Positions 23,757 through 30,160 of a stretch of 64,000 nucleotides of DNA are shown here, in pieces. The translations under genes were made by a program, and so were the position numbers. The DNA comes from Streptomyces sp. NBC_00078 (GTDB lineage: Bacteria > Actinomycetota > Actinomycetes > Streptomycetales > Streptomycetaceae). The notes beneath the pieces were generated by a model, which had not been told where the DNA came from, made no database searches, and saw only the letters and a program-made list of their open reading frames with translations. Location of the stretch: contig NZ_JAPELX010000001.1 in NCBI RefSeq assembly GCF_026343335.1, positions 5,890,001 to 5,954,000 of the forward strand, given 5' to 3'. Positions within the stretch are counted from its first letter, which is position 1. Every line of letters begins with the position of its first letter.

Positions 23757-24338
23757 GTGATGAGCATTCGGTTCACTGCGCAGGCCCGCAGGGGGATGGT
23801 CGCGTTGACCGTAGCGGCCGGTCTGGCCCTCGGTGTGGCCGGCTGCGGCGGCGGAGGCGACGACAAGAAGCCCGACACGTCCGCGTCGTCCTCCAAGGAC
23901 AGTGGATCCGGTCCGAGTGCGCAGGAGGGGCAGTCGGAGACACCTCTGGCCGAACTCAAGGGCACGGACGGACTGCTCCTCCAGATCACCTCCGCCAAGC
24001 GGGATTCCGGCGGATTCGTCACTGTGAACGGGATCGTGAAGAACGACGGGGCCAAGTCGGTCGTCATTCCGCCGCAGACGAGCGGTGACGAGACGGAGGT
24101 CATCGCACACGGCCCCTCACTCGGTGGCGCCACCCTCGTCGACTCCAAGGGGAAGAAGCGCTACTACGTGCTGCGCGACACGGAAGGACGGCCGCTGACA
24201 ACGACCGGCCTGGGGAACCTGGAGGCCGGGCAGACTCTCCCGGTCTTCATGCAGTTCCCCGCCCCACCGGCGGGCACGACCGACGTCGACCTGCAGGTGC
24301 CGACCTTCTCCAGCGGCACGATCAAGATCTCCGGGTGA
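23757..24338 (+). CDS. Predicted lipoprotein of the Tad locus
   Basis: A 193-residue secreted protein with a lipobox VAGC (Cys at about residue 30) after a typical signal peptide, a Ser/Asp/Lys-rich linker, and a beta-rich domain (about 65-190, LLLQITSAKRDSGGFVTVNGIVKNDG). The GTG at 23757 and ATG at 23760 are both usable, with GAAGGAAG upstream. It overlaps or abuts the OmpA-domain gene, so the two may work together in the wall zone around the pilus. No enzyme motif is seen. Confidence 0.8.
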   Translation: MMSIRFTAQARRGMVALTVAAGLALGVAGCGGGGDDKKPDTSASSSKDSGSGPSAQEGQSETPLAELKGTDGLLLQITSAKRDSGGFVTVNGIVKNDGAKSVVIPPQTSGDETEVIAHGPSLGGATLVDSKGKKRYYVLRDTEGRPLTTTGLGNLEAGQTLPVFMQFPAPPAGTTDVDLQVPTFSSGTIKISG

Positions 24339-24346
24339 GGCAGGCC

Positions 24347-25000
24347 ATGACCCGTACTCCCACCCGGACCGCGCCACCGCGTCTCGCGCTGGTCGTCGCA
24401 TCGGCCACCGTCATGGTCGCCGCGAACCTCTACGGCGCTGTGTCAGCCCACGCCGACGCAAGCCCCAGCACCCCGCCGGGCACCGAGGCCTCCGCTTCCG
24501 CCCCCGTCAAGGTCGACGCCAACGATCCCGACCTCAAACTCCCCGAAGGCGCCACGCTCGCCGACCCCAAAGTCCTCGACATCAAGTCGGTCGTAGAGGA
24601 CCAGAGCGGGGACGAGCGCCGCGAGGACACGAACACCGACGTGACGTTCGCCCTCCAGGCCGAGGTCCTGTTCGGCAAGGACAGCGCGAAACTGAGCGGC
24701 GAGGCGAAATCGCGTATCGCCGCGATCGCCGACGAGATCAAGAACCAGAACGCGACGAAGGTCCGGGTCTTCGGCTTCACGGACAACCTCGGTTCCTCCG
24801 CACACGGCGACATCCTGTCCAAGCAGCGCGCCGACGCGGTCCAGGGAGTCATCGACCAGCAACTGAACGACTCGAACATCATTTTCGAGGTACGCGGCTA
24901 CGGCGAGCAGTACCCGATCGCCGACAACGCGACGGAAGAGGGCCGCAAGAAGAACCGCCGGGTGGAGGTCACGTTCCCGCGCGGTGAGAGCGGCAACTGA
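24347..25000 (+). CDS. Secreted OmpA-domain protein of the Tad locus
   Basis: A 217-residue protein with a signal peptide or anchor (about 10-37) and a C-terminal OmpA-like domain (about 100-210) that shows VLFGKDSAKLS, the peptidoglycan-binding FTDNLGSSAHGDILSKQRADAV (Asp and Arg positions kept) and GYGEQYPI...NRRVEV. In a monoderm there is no outer membrane, so it most likely binds peptidoglycan and helps the pilus cross or dock to the wall. ATG 24347 is preferred because GAGG lies five bases upstream; GTG 24335 overlaps the previous stop. Confidence 0.87.
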   Translation: MTRTPTRTAPPRLALVVASATVMVAANLYGAVSAHADASPSTPPGTEASASAPVKVDANDPDLKLPEGATLADPKVLDIKSVVEDQSGDERREDTNTDVTFALQAEVLFGKDSAKLSGEAKSRIAAIADEIKNQNATKVRVFGFTDNLGSSAHGDILSKQRADAVQGVIDQQLNDSNIIFEVRGYGEQYPIADNATEEGRKKNRRVEVTFPRGESGN

Positions 25001-25029
25001 CGCAGACCGCAAGGCACATGGAAACGAAC

Positions 25030-25071
25030 CGGGGCCCGTCCCGCGCCGATTCAGGCGAGGCGCGGGCCCCG
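25030..25071. terminator. Hairpin between ompA-like and gntR genes
   Basis: CGGGGCCCG (25030-25038) pairs with CGGGCCCCG (25063-25071), with further pairing inside. It separates the rightward Tad operon from the leftward GntR gene. Confidence 0.65.
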
Positions 25072-25085
25072 TCTGATGCGATCTT

Positions 25086-25364
25086 TCAGGCGCCAGCCTC
25101 GTCGTTCTCCGAAGGGGCTGTCGGCATAGCGATCACGAACACGCCCTTGCCCTGAACCCCCTGAACAACACCTTCGGCTTGCAGTAGCTCGATGGCGGAC
25201 TTGATGGTGCGACGGCTGACCGAGCCTCCCGTCTCCTGCTCCAGATCGTGCTGGGACGGAATGCGCCGACCGACAGGGATCTCGCCGCGTCGGATCCGCT
25301 CACGCAAGGCCGATGCCAGCTGTACGTACATCGGGGTGATGCTCTCCCGGTCGATCTCTATCAT
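25086..25364 (-). CDS. Small GntR-family regulator
   Basis: A 92-residue protein that is almost only a GntR winged helix (about 8-75, YVQLASALRERIRRGEIPVGRRIPSQHDLEQETGGSVSRRTIKSAIELLQAEGVV), with no effector domain. It is divergent from a chain of short genes and probably represses them and itself; a 9-bp tandem repeat lies in the shared promoter region. Such short GntR proteins are common beside small accessory genes in Streptomyces. Confidence 0.88.
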   Translation of the reverse strand: MIEIDRESITPMYVQLASALRERIRRGEIPVGRRIPSQHDLEQETGGSVSRRTIKSAIELLQAEGVVQGVQGKGVFVIAMPTAPSENDEAGA

Positions 25365-25419
25365 GCGTCGGAGCGTAAAAGGTCAGCCCAGGCCAGCATA
25401 GGACGCCCTCTTACGTGAG

Positions 25420-25438
25420 AAGACGTACCAAGACGTAC
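25420..25438. promoter_or_regulatory. Tandem AAGACGTAC repeat (candidate GntR operator)
   Basis: AAGACGTAC occurs at 25420-25428 and 25430-25438 with a 10-bp period, one turn of the helix, in the divergent region between gntR and the small-gene chain. Confidence 0.5.
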
Positions 25439-25530
25439 TAGGTTCCTCTACAGTCTTTGGAGGAGAAGACCCCCGCGACGGGTGGAGCCGTCCGGGGGCA
25501 TGGCCACCAACCGTATGGAGGTTGACGACA

Positions 25531-25866
25531 GTGAGCATTATCCACGCCTTGTTGCACCGGGCCCTGGCCCTGCTCGCGCCCGGCACCGGCACCCGCCGAG
25601 CGACCGCACGCCCCGCCGCACCGGCCCCAGCCGTGAAGGCACCCTGCCCCCAAGCCGTAACGCTTCCCGCTCACCGCTCCCCGTACGGGCTGCCCGTGCC
25701 GCTCGACGGTCGCGCCACCGCCCTGGTCCGCCCGTACGTGCTGGCGGCAGAACGGGAGCGCGAGCAGGAGTGTGCTCGTCGGCGGCGCCGGATCGCCCTG
25801 GTCCTGGCAGCGGACTTCGGCATCGACCTCGACCGGCACGTGGTCGGCGCGGAAAGGGCGGCGTGA
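25531..25866 (+). CDS. Small basic protein of unknown function, first gene of the GntR cassette
   Basis: The 111-residue product starts at GTG 25531, with GGAGG about ten bases upstream. It has an amphipathic start (SIIHALLHRALALLAP), an Ala/Pro-rich part and a charged C-terminal helix rich in Arg and Glu (LAAEREREQECARRRRRIALVL). I do not recognise the family. Its stop overlaps the next start (TGATG), so it is co-translated with the zinc-ribbon-like protein. Confidence 0.6.
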   Translation: MSIIHALLHRALALLAPGTGTRRATARPAAPAPAVKAPCPQAVTLPAHRSPYGLPVPLDGRATALVRPYVLAAEREREQECARRRRRIALVLAADFGIDLDRHVVGAERAA

Positions 25867-26180
25867 TGGGGGGCCGCGGCGAGTGGCGCGGGAGGCCGTA
25901 CGGCGGTGACGCGCACGCGGACAAGGTCCCCCTGGATGCAGGCGCAGACACGGACGCGGACGCACGGCCGGGGCTGCCCAGCGAGCGGCAGGCGGGGATG
26001 CGCCCGCCGGTACGGATGTGCGTGCGCTGCCATGTGACCACCGAGGCCCCCGTCGTGGTGTGCGTGGTGCACCAGAACTCGGGGCCCGGCTTCACCGTGT
26101 ACGCCTGCCGGGCGTGCGCCCCGCACTTCCCGCCGCCGGATCCGGCCGACGTGCCCACTCGCACCGGGGGTGAGCGGTGA
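25866..26180 (+). CDS. Small cysteine-rich protein, second gene of the GntR cassette
   Basis: A 104-residue protein whose second half carries CVRC and CRAC with further Cys and His between (VVVCVVHQNSG), consistent with a zinc ribbon or other metal knuckle. The first half is charged and probably disordered. Its start and stop both overlap neighbours (TGATG and GTGA). Function unknown. Confidence 0.6.
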   Translation: MGGRGEWRGRPYGGDAHADKVPLDAGADTDADARPGLPSERQAGMRPPVRMCVRCHVTTEAPVVVCVVHQNSGPGFTVYACRACAPHFPPPDPADVPTRTGGER

Positions 26181-26374
26181 GTGCGCGCGGCATGGCGGAC
26201 GCGCGGGCGCCGCTGTCGGCGGAATGCGCCCTGGCCCGTCGGGCCGGATACGAGGATGTACACGGCGCCTGCCGTCAACTGCGGGACGTACCGGTGCCGC
26301 ACAGCACGAGCCTGCTGCTGGTGCGCCGCTGCGGCTGCGGCTGCCACCGCCCGGCGGGGGAGGGTGAGCGGTGA
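26177..26374 (+). CDS. Small protein with CGCGCH motif, third gene of the GntR cassette
   Basis: The 65-residue product starts at a GTG overlapping the previous stop. It is mostly helical with Ala and Arg and ends in RRCGCGCHRPAGE, a possible metal-binding tip. Its own stop overlaps a further GTG. I do not know the family; the tight coupling to its neighbours argues that it is real. Confidence 0.5.
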   Translation: MSARGMADARAPLSAECALARRAGYEDVHGACRQLRDVPVPHSTSLLLVRRCGCGCHRPAGEGER

Positions 26375-26469
26375 ACGCCGGCAGTCCGCCCGGGCTTCGC
26401 GTGCCAGGAACTGATGGTGCTCGTCACCCCCAGCCTCGGCTGGGGCCCGGATCTGCTGGTGAACCATAA
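26371..26469 (+). CDS. Possible 32-codon ORF at the end of the GntR cassette
   Basis: A GTG overlaps the preceding stop by GTGA and opens 32 codons rich in Pro and Gly. It is supported only by the coupling pattern; the same bases read in another frame look more protein-like, so a frameshift may have created this short ORF. Confidence 0.25.
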   Translation: MNAGSPPGLRVPGTDGARHPQPRLGPGSAGEP

Positions 26470-26710
26470 CGACAACGGCGTGGCGGAGAGTGGCACTGGC
26501 ACGGTCTACAAGAACTACAACCTCGCCAAGGACGGCACGTTCTGGCGTGGGGTGATCAACTCGAACAGGCGAAACGACATCGCATCGGCCGACTGCGAGC
26601 GGATCACGTTCGGGCAGAACGCCCGCACCAGGCCGAACGACAAGCATGCCCCCACTCTCGATGTCCTTGTCGGGGGATGGACGAGGTTGACGGGGATTCC
26701 ATGGGCGTGA
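26375..26710 (+). pseudogene. Fragment of an unrecognised protein
   Basis: The frame ending at 26710 reads a plausible protein piece (VNHNDNGVAESGTGTVYKNYNLAKDG, FWRGVINSNRRNDIASADCERITFGQN), but there is no start with a ribosome site in frame, and codon use is less GC-rich than its neighbours. It may be the tail of an acquired gene, or a gene whose start lies in the 26371 frame before a frameshift. Confidence 0.3.
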
Positions 26711-26775
26711 GCGTGCTCGCGTTGCGCATGAAACGACTTCGGAGGTTCTGACTCGCAGGATTGGGGAGTGGATTT

Positions 26776-26818
26776 GGGCCCACGGGCCCATCTCGGGCAG
26801 GCCGCACCTCCCTACCGT
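26776..26818 (+). promoter_or_regulatory. Pilin-toxin gene promoter with GGGCCC-N2-GGRCCC motif
   Basis: GGGCCCACGGGCCC (26776-26789) is followed after exactly 23 bp by TACCGT (26813-26818). The predicted start is near 26825, giving a leader of about 90 bases. Confidence 0.55.
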
Positions 26819-26914
26819 CGAACCCTGTCGTGAACCAACGGCGGGGGGACCGGGGAATCACCGAGGGTGACCTGAACGGCCCCCTTCGCCCTGGGAGTTG
26901 AGAAGGGGGCGGGC

Positions 26915-28921
26915 ATGGCGTCGATCGGGGGAGTGCCGGAGTTCGAGGCAGCGTGGCCGTCAGGCCCGGGTGGGCGCCGGAGTATGCCCACCCCCCTCTC
27001 CACCGCCCTCGTCCTCACCCACGCCCTCTTCGGCTTCACGATCCTCGGCGGCCTCGGCCTCCTGCTCACGGCGACTTCGTACGACGCCCTCGACGGCGGC
27101 GTACTCGCCCTGCTCGCCTACGCGGCCGCTCCAGGCACCCTCGGCTGGTGGCTGGCCCGGCGCAGCTGGGAGGGCGGGGTCCGGGTCTGGCGCGGACTGG
27201 TCGCCGTGCAGGTGTGGCTGATCCTGTGCGGTCTCGCAAACCTGGTCGGGGGATCGGCCCGCGGAGGCCTCCAGCTTGTCCTGCCGATCCTGATCCTCCT
27301 CTTCCTGCTCCGCCGCGAGAGCCGTCAGTGGTACGAACTCCCCGGACTCGAGCGCGCCGAGCACCGCCCGTTCTCCCTGGCCCGCATGATCCGTTGGCGC
27401 CGGGACGACGGCCAGACCGCGGTCGAGTACGCGGGCCTCGTCGCCATCGTCGCCGCGATCGTCACGGCGCTGCTCGTCAGCGGTCTGGGCACGCAGATCT
27501 ACGGCGGCATCGAGGCCCAGATCTGCAAGGTCGCCGGCATGGGCTGCCCGGCCCCGTCCGCAGGCGGCACCACAGCGGACAGCAGCAACGCCCAGGGTCA
27601 GCCCGACGACACCCGGAGCAACGGCGACAACGGCAGCAACGGCGGCAACGGCGATGGTTCGGACAACCCGGACCAGAAGAACCCCGCCGACGACGGGGAC
27701 AAGAAGGACGACGACAAGAAGGACGACGACAAGAAGGACGACGGCTGTTTCTCGGGCGTCGGCGCCTTCTTCGGCTGCGCCGGCAACCAGGTCAAACAGG
27801 TGGGCCAGGGCCTCTTCGTGGACGGCGTCTGGGGCGACCTGACCGGCATCTACGACATGGTCCGCCACCCCCTCGACACGCTCAGCGGCATCGGCGACTA
27901 CGGCAAGCAGCTCGGCCACGACTGGATGGACAACTCCAAGTACGCCCGCGACAAGTGGTCCAAGGGCGACTACCTGGGCGCGGTCCTGGGCTGGGGCGGC
28001 TCCTCGCTGAAGACCGGCGGGACCGTCCTCTACGACATGTTCATCGGCAAGGACGTCGCCGACCAGTGGAACAACGGCAACCAGACCCGTGCCGTCACCA
28101 CCGTCCTGTGGAACATCGGCTCGCTCTTCATCCCCGGCTACGACGTCGGAAAGGTCGTCGAGAAGATCGGTGTGCTCGGCAAACTCGGCAAGCTGGGCAA
28201 GCTCGCGGAGAAGGCCGGCAAGGCGGCGGAGGACGCCAAGAAGGCGGCCAAGGCCGGTGACGTGGCGGGTGCGGAGAAGGCCGCGAAGGAGGCCGACGAC
28301 GCGGCGGAGGAAGCGGAGAAGAAGGCCAGGCAGAGCGGCTGCACGATCTCCGCTCCGAGCCGCCGTATCCCGTACGACGGCACCGCCCCGGCCGGCCAGG
28401 GAGCCTTCACGGATTCCTCCGGCACCGGCACCACCGTCCTCGCCGCCGCGGCGTCCGGCTCCCCGTACGTGGTCCTCGCCGAGGACGGCTGCGACGAGGA
28501 CGCCAAGAAGGAGGCGGAGGAGGCCCGCAAGCAGGCCGACGAGGCGGACGACGCCGCCGGCCGCTTGACCAAGGAAGAGGTCGAGGCGGCCAAGAAGCCG
28601 ACCGTCCAGCAGGGCGACCCGAAGAAGTTCAAGGACCACTTCCTGCGCCACAAGAAGCTGGTCGAGGACGCGCTCGGTACCAAGTACAAGAAGCTCAAGG
28701 AGGACGGTCCGCGGTTCCTGCAGGACATCGAGGCCAACATCAAGAACGGCACCTTCAAGCTGGTCGGCAAAGGCACGTTGAAGAAGAACGAAGCGGAGGG
28801 CCTCATCTACCGTGGCAACGGCGTGACGATCGTCCTGCATGAGAACGGCGACTTCTGGACCGCTCTGAAGTCCGGCGAGGGCCTGGACACGTCGATCGAG
28901 ATCACCAAGAAGGCCGAGTGA
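26915..28921 (+). CDS. Flp-pilin/polymorphic-toxin-like fusion protein
   Basis: A 668-residue multidomain protein. Residues about 28-125 form four membrane helices. Then comes a perfect Flp prepilin site, DDG|QTAVEYAG (cleavage after G166, Glu at +5, Tyr at +6), with a pilin-like helix (173-190) and GLGTQIYGGIEAQICKVAG. A low-complexity Asp/Lys/Asn/Gly linker follows (about 210-275). Residues about 285-425 resemble the pretoxin region of actinobacterial polymorphic toxins (GVWGDLTGIYDMVRHP, GSLFIPGYDVGKV, KLGKLGKL). An Ala/Lys/Glu coiled region leads to a C-terminal ~100-residue domain (FKDHFLRHKKLVEDALG, GKGTLKKNE, IYRGNGVTIVLHENGDFW) that I do not recognise and take as the effector tip. GGGGGCGGGC precedes the ATG; 26984 is an alternative start. 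A candidate immunity gene follows. Confidence 0.85.
   Translation: MASIGGVPEFEAAWPSGPGGRRSMPTPLSTALVLTHALFGFTILGGLGLLLTATSYDALDGGVLALLAYAAAPGTLGWWLARRSWEGGVRVWRGLVAVQVWLILCGLANLVGGSARGGLQLVLPILILLFLLRRESRQWYELPGLERAEHRPFSLARMIRWRRDDGQTAVEYAGLVAIVAAIVTALLVSGLGTQIYGGIEAQICKVAGMGCPAPSAGGTTADSSNAQGQPDDTRSNGDNGSNGGNGDGSDNPDQKNPADDGDKKDDDKKDDDKKDDGCFSGVGAFFGCAGNQVKQVGQGLFVDGVWGDLTGIYDMVRHPLDTLSGIGDYGKQLGHDWMDNSKYARDKWSKGDYLGAVLGWGGSSLKTGGTVLYDMFIGKDVADQWNNGNQTRAVTTVLWNIGSLFIPGYDVGKVVEKIGVLGKLGKLGKLAEKAGKAAEDAKKAAKAGDVAGAEKAAKEADDAAEEAEKKARQSGCTISAPSRRIPYDGTAPAGQGAFTDSSGTGTTVLAAAASGSPYVVLAEDGCDEDAKKEAEEARKQADEADDAAGRLTKEEVEAAKKPTVQQGDPKKFKDHFLRHKKLVEDALGTKYKKLKEDGPRFLQDIEANIKNGTFKLVGKGTLKKNEAEGLIYRGNGVTIVLHENGDFWTALKSGEGLDTSIEITKKAE
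27700..27743 (+). repeat. GACAAGAAGGAC-type repeat in the toxin linker
   Basis: Three near-exact 15-bp units, GACAAGAAGGACGAC, code for repeated DKKDD in the low-complexity linker between the pilin helix and the pretoxin region. Confidence 0.7.
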
Positions 28922-28940
28922 CCGAGTGTCAGGAGCAGCA

Positions 28941-29489
28941 GTGTCCCCTTCGAGCCCGCCTCGTTCGAGCCCGTACTCGTCGAGTCCGACTCCCTGGAGC
29001 AGGGCTGAGGACGTCCTGCGGCAGCGGTACGTGACGGACGTCCTCGTCCCGGGCCGGATCGACCGGGACGGGGCGGTTCCGCGGTTCGCCCCGCAGCCGC
29101 TCGTCGTGTTCGTCGTACTCGACGAGGGAGCCCTGCGTCTGGAGTCGGTCGACGGGTACGGTCGCCTGGAGGTCCGGGTCGTGGACTCGGTCGCCCTGGA
29201 CGGCGTCGAACTCTTCGCGGACATCGAGGAGGAAGGGGACGAACTGGCCCTCGCCTCCCAGGGCGAACAGCTCTTCGGCGACAGCTGGGACCGCCTTCGC
29301 TGCAGCACCATCCGCCCCTTCATGGACTCGGGGTCGAAGCCCGGCGAGGGCGTGGTCAGGTGCCTGGCCCTCGAACTCGAGTCCCGCTACTGGCTCTTCT
29401 TCGATCCGACCTGGTCCTTCGGCATCAGAATCGGAAACGCCGAGGACATGCGCCGCTGGGAGCGGGAGTACGGCGACCGACCGGAATGA
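28941..29489 (+). CDS. Candidate immunity protein for the pilin-toxin
   Basis: A 182-residue soluble, acidic protein with no signal peptide. GTG 28941 is chosen because AGGAG lies five bases upstream; GTG 28926 is in frame too. It starts 20 bp after the toxin stop on the same strand. The sequence (RYVTDVLVPGRIDRDGAVPRF, LLV-like beta strands, EEEGDELALASQGEQLF, WLFFDPTWSFGIRIGNAEDMRRWERE) matches no family I know. Position, size, acidity and cytoplasmic nature are what one expects of an immunity partner; that role is inference. Confidence 0.6.
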   Translation: MSPSSPPRSSPYSSSPTPWSRAEDVLRQRYVTDVLVPGRIDRDGAVPRFAPQPLVVFVVLDEGALRLESVDGYGRLEVRVVDSVALDGVELFADIEEEGDELALASQGEQLFGDSWDRLRCSTIRPFMDSGSKPGEGVVRCLALELESRYWLFFDPTWSFGIRIGNAEDMRRWEREYGDRPE

Positions 29490-29619
29490 GGCGGGCGGGC
29501 TGCCCGACCTGGCGCAGCTGGTCACCGAGGTGGTCGAGGAATACGCCGACGGACTGCGAGCGGTCCTGGCCCGGCTCGACGACGACTTCCGGAAGTCGAC
29601 CGACCCTCGCGGGGGCTGA
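29490..29619 (+). pseudogene. Coding-like tail without a start codon after the immunity gene
   Basis: Directly after the immunity stop, a different frame reads AGGLPDLAQLVTEVVEEYADG and on to DDDFRKSTDPRGG before a TGA at about 29617. Codon bias is good and the helix looks real, but no convincing start is in frame. It could be the original C-terminus of the immunity protein after a frameshift, or the end of a lost second gene. Confidence 0.4.
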
Positions 29620-29642
29620 ACACCCGGGAAATCGCCGTACGT

Positions 29643-30020
29643 TCAGGCGTCGACCGTCACATCCACCCGCACCCCCGGCCCGAGCCCCCAACCCGCCATC
29701 GCCCCGGCCTCCGACTCCAGCACATGCCGGGAACGAGGCCGGGGGAGGCCCAACCGCCAGGGCTTCATGGTGCGTACGGCGATGACTCGGAGGCCGCGGT
29801 CGAGGTAGGCGACGTCGATGGAGATGCGCATACGGAAGGTGTGCACGCTGTTGGCCGGGGTGAGCAGGATGGCGCCGTCGACGGAGTCCCGCCCCAACAG
29901 GCCTTTCGTACGGGCCCGATAGGAGGCGGCGACCTCCAGCGGAACGGCCACGCCGGCGGCCTCCCCATCTTCCGCCCGCACGACCAACTTCCCCCGCCCG
30001 TCCCGCCATCGCCGCGCCAT
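29643..30020 (-). CDS. DUF192 family protein
   Basis: A 125-residue protein of the DUF192 fold. ATG 30020 is chosen because GGAGG lies nine bases upstream and the family match begins there. Visible features are VPLEVAASYRARTKGLLGRDSVDGAILLTPANSVHTFRMRISIDVAYLD and the C-terminal SRHVLESEAGAMAGWGLGPG. Function is not established; related genes often sit beside Tad and prepilin peptidase genes in actinomycetes, as here. It is divergent from the prepilin peptidase gene. Confidence 0.85.
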   Translation of the reverse strand: MARRWRDGRGKLVVRAEDGEAAGVAVPLEVAASYRARTKGLLGRDSVDGAILLTPANSVHTFRMRISIDVAYLDRGLRVIAVRTMKPWRLGLPRPRSRHVLESEAGAMAGWGLGPGVRVDVTVDA

Positions 30021-30045
30021 ACCAGGGAACCTCCAGCCCGAACGT

Positions 30046-30065
30046 CCTGCCTGCCTGCCTGCCTG
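30046..30065. repeat. CCTG tetranucleotide microsatellite
   Basis: Five perfect CCTG units followed by TCTG lie between the divergent DUF192 and prepilin peptidase genes, upstream of the DUF192 ribosome site. Confidence 0.8.
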
Positions 30066-30111
30066 TCTGCCGTGCGGACTGAACGTATCCGCAGGGAAGT
30101 AGGTCCCACAT

Positions 30112-30154
30112 GGGCCCACGGACCCATGCTCTCCCGTCGCCGTGGCCATAGGGT
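30112..30154 (+). promoter_or_regulatory. Prepilin peptidase promoter with GGGCCC-N2-GGRCCC motif
   Basis: GGGCCCACGGACCC (30112-30125) is followed after exactly 23 bp by TAGGGT (30149-30154). The predicted transcription start falls on the GTG at 30161, so the mRNA should be leaderless. Confidence 0.6.
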
Positions 30155-30160
30155 CCCGCC

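Noticed and set aside
26960..29323. A 787-codon minus-strand frame opposite the pilin-toxin and immunity genes
   Set aside because: The plus-strand product has clear helices, a prepilin site and sensible domains, while the minus frame is Val/Leu/Gly/Arg-rich without domains.
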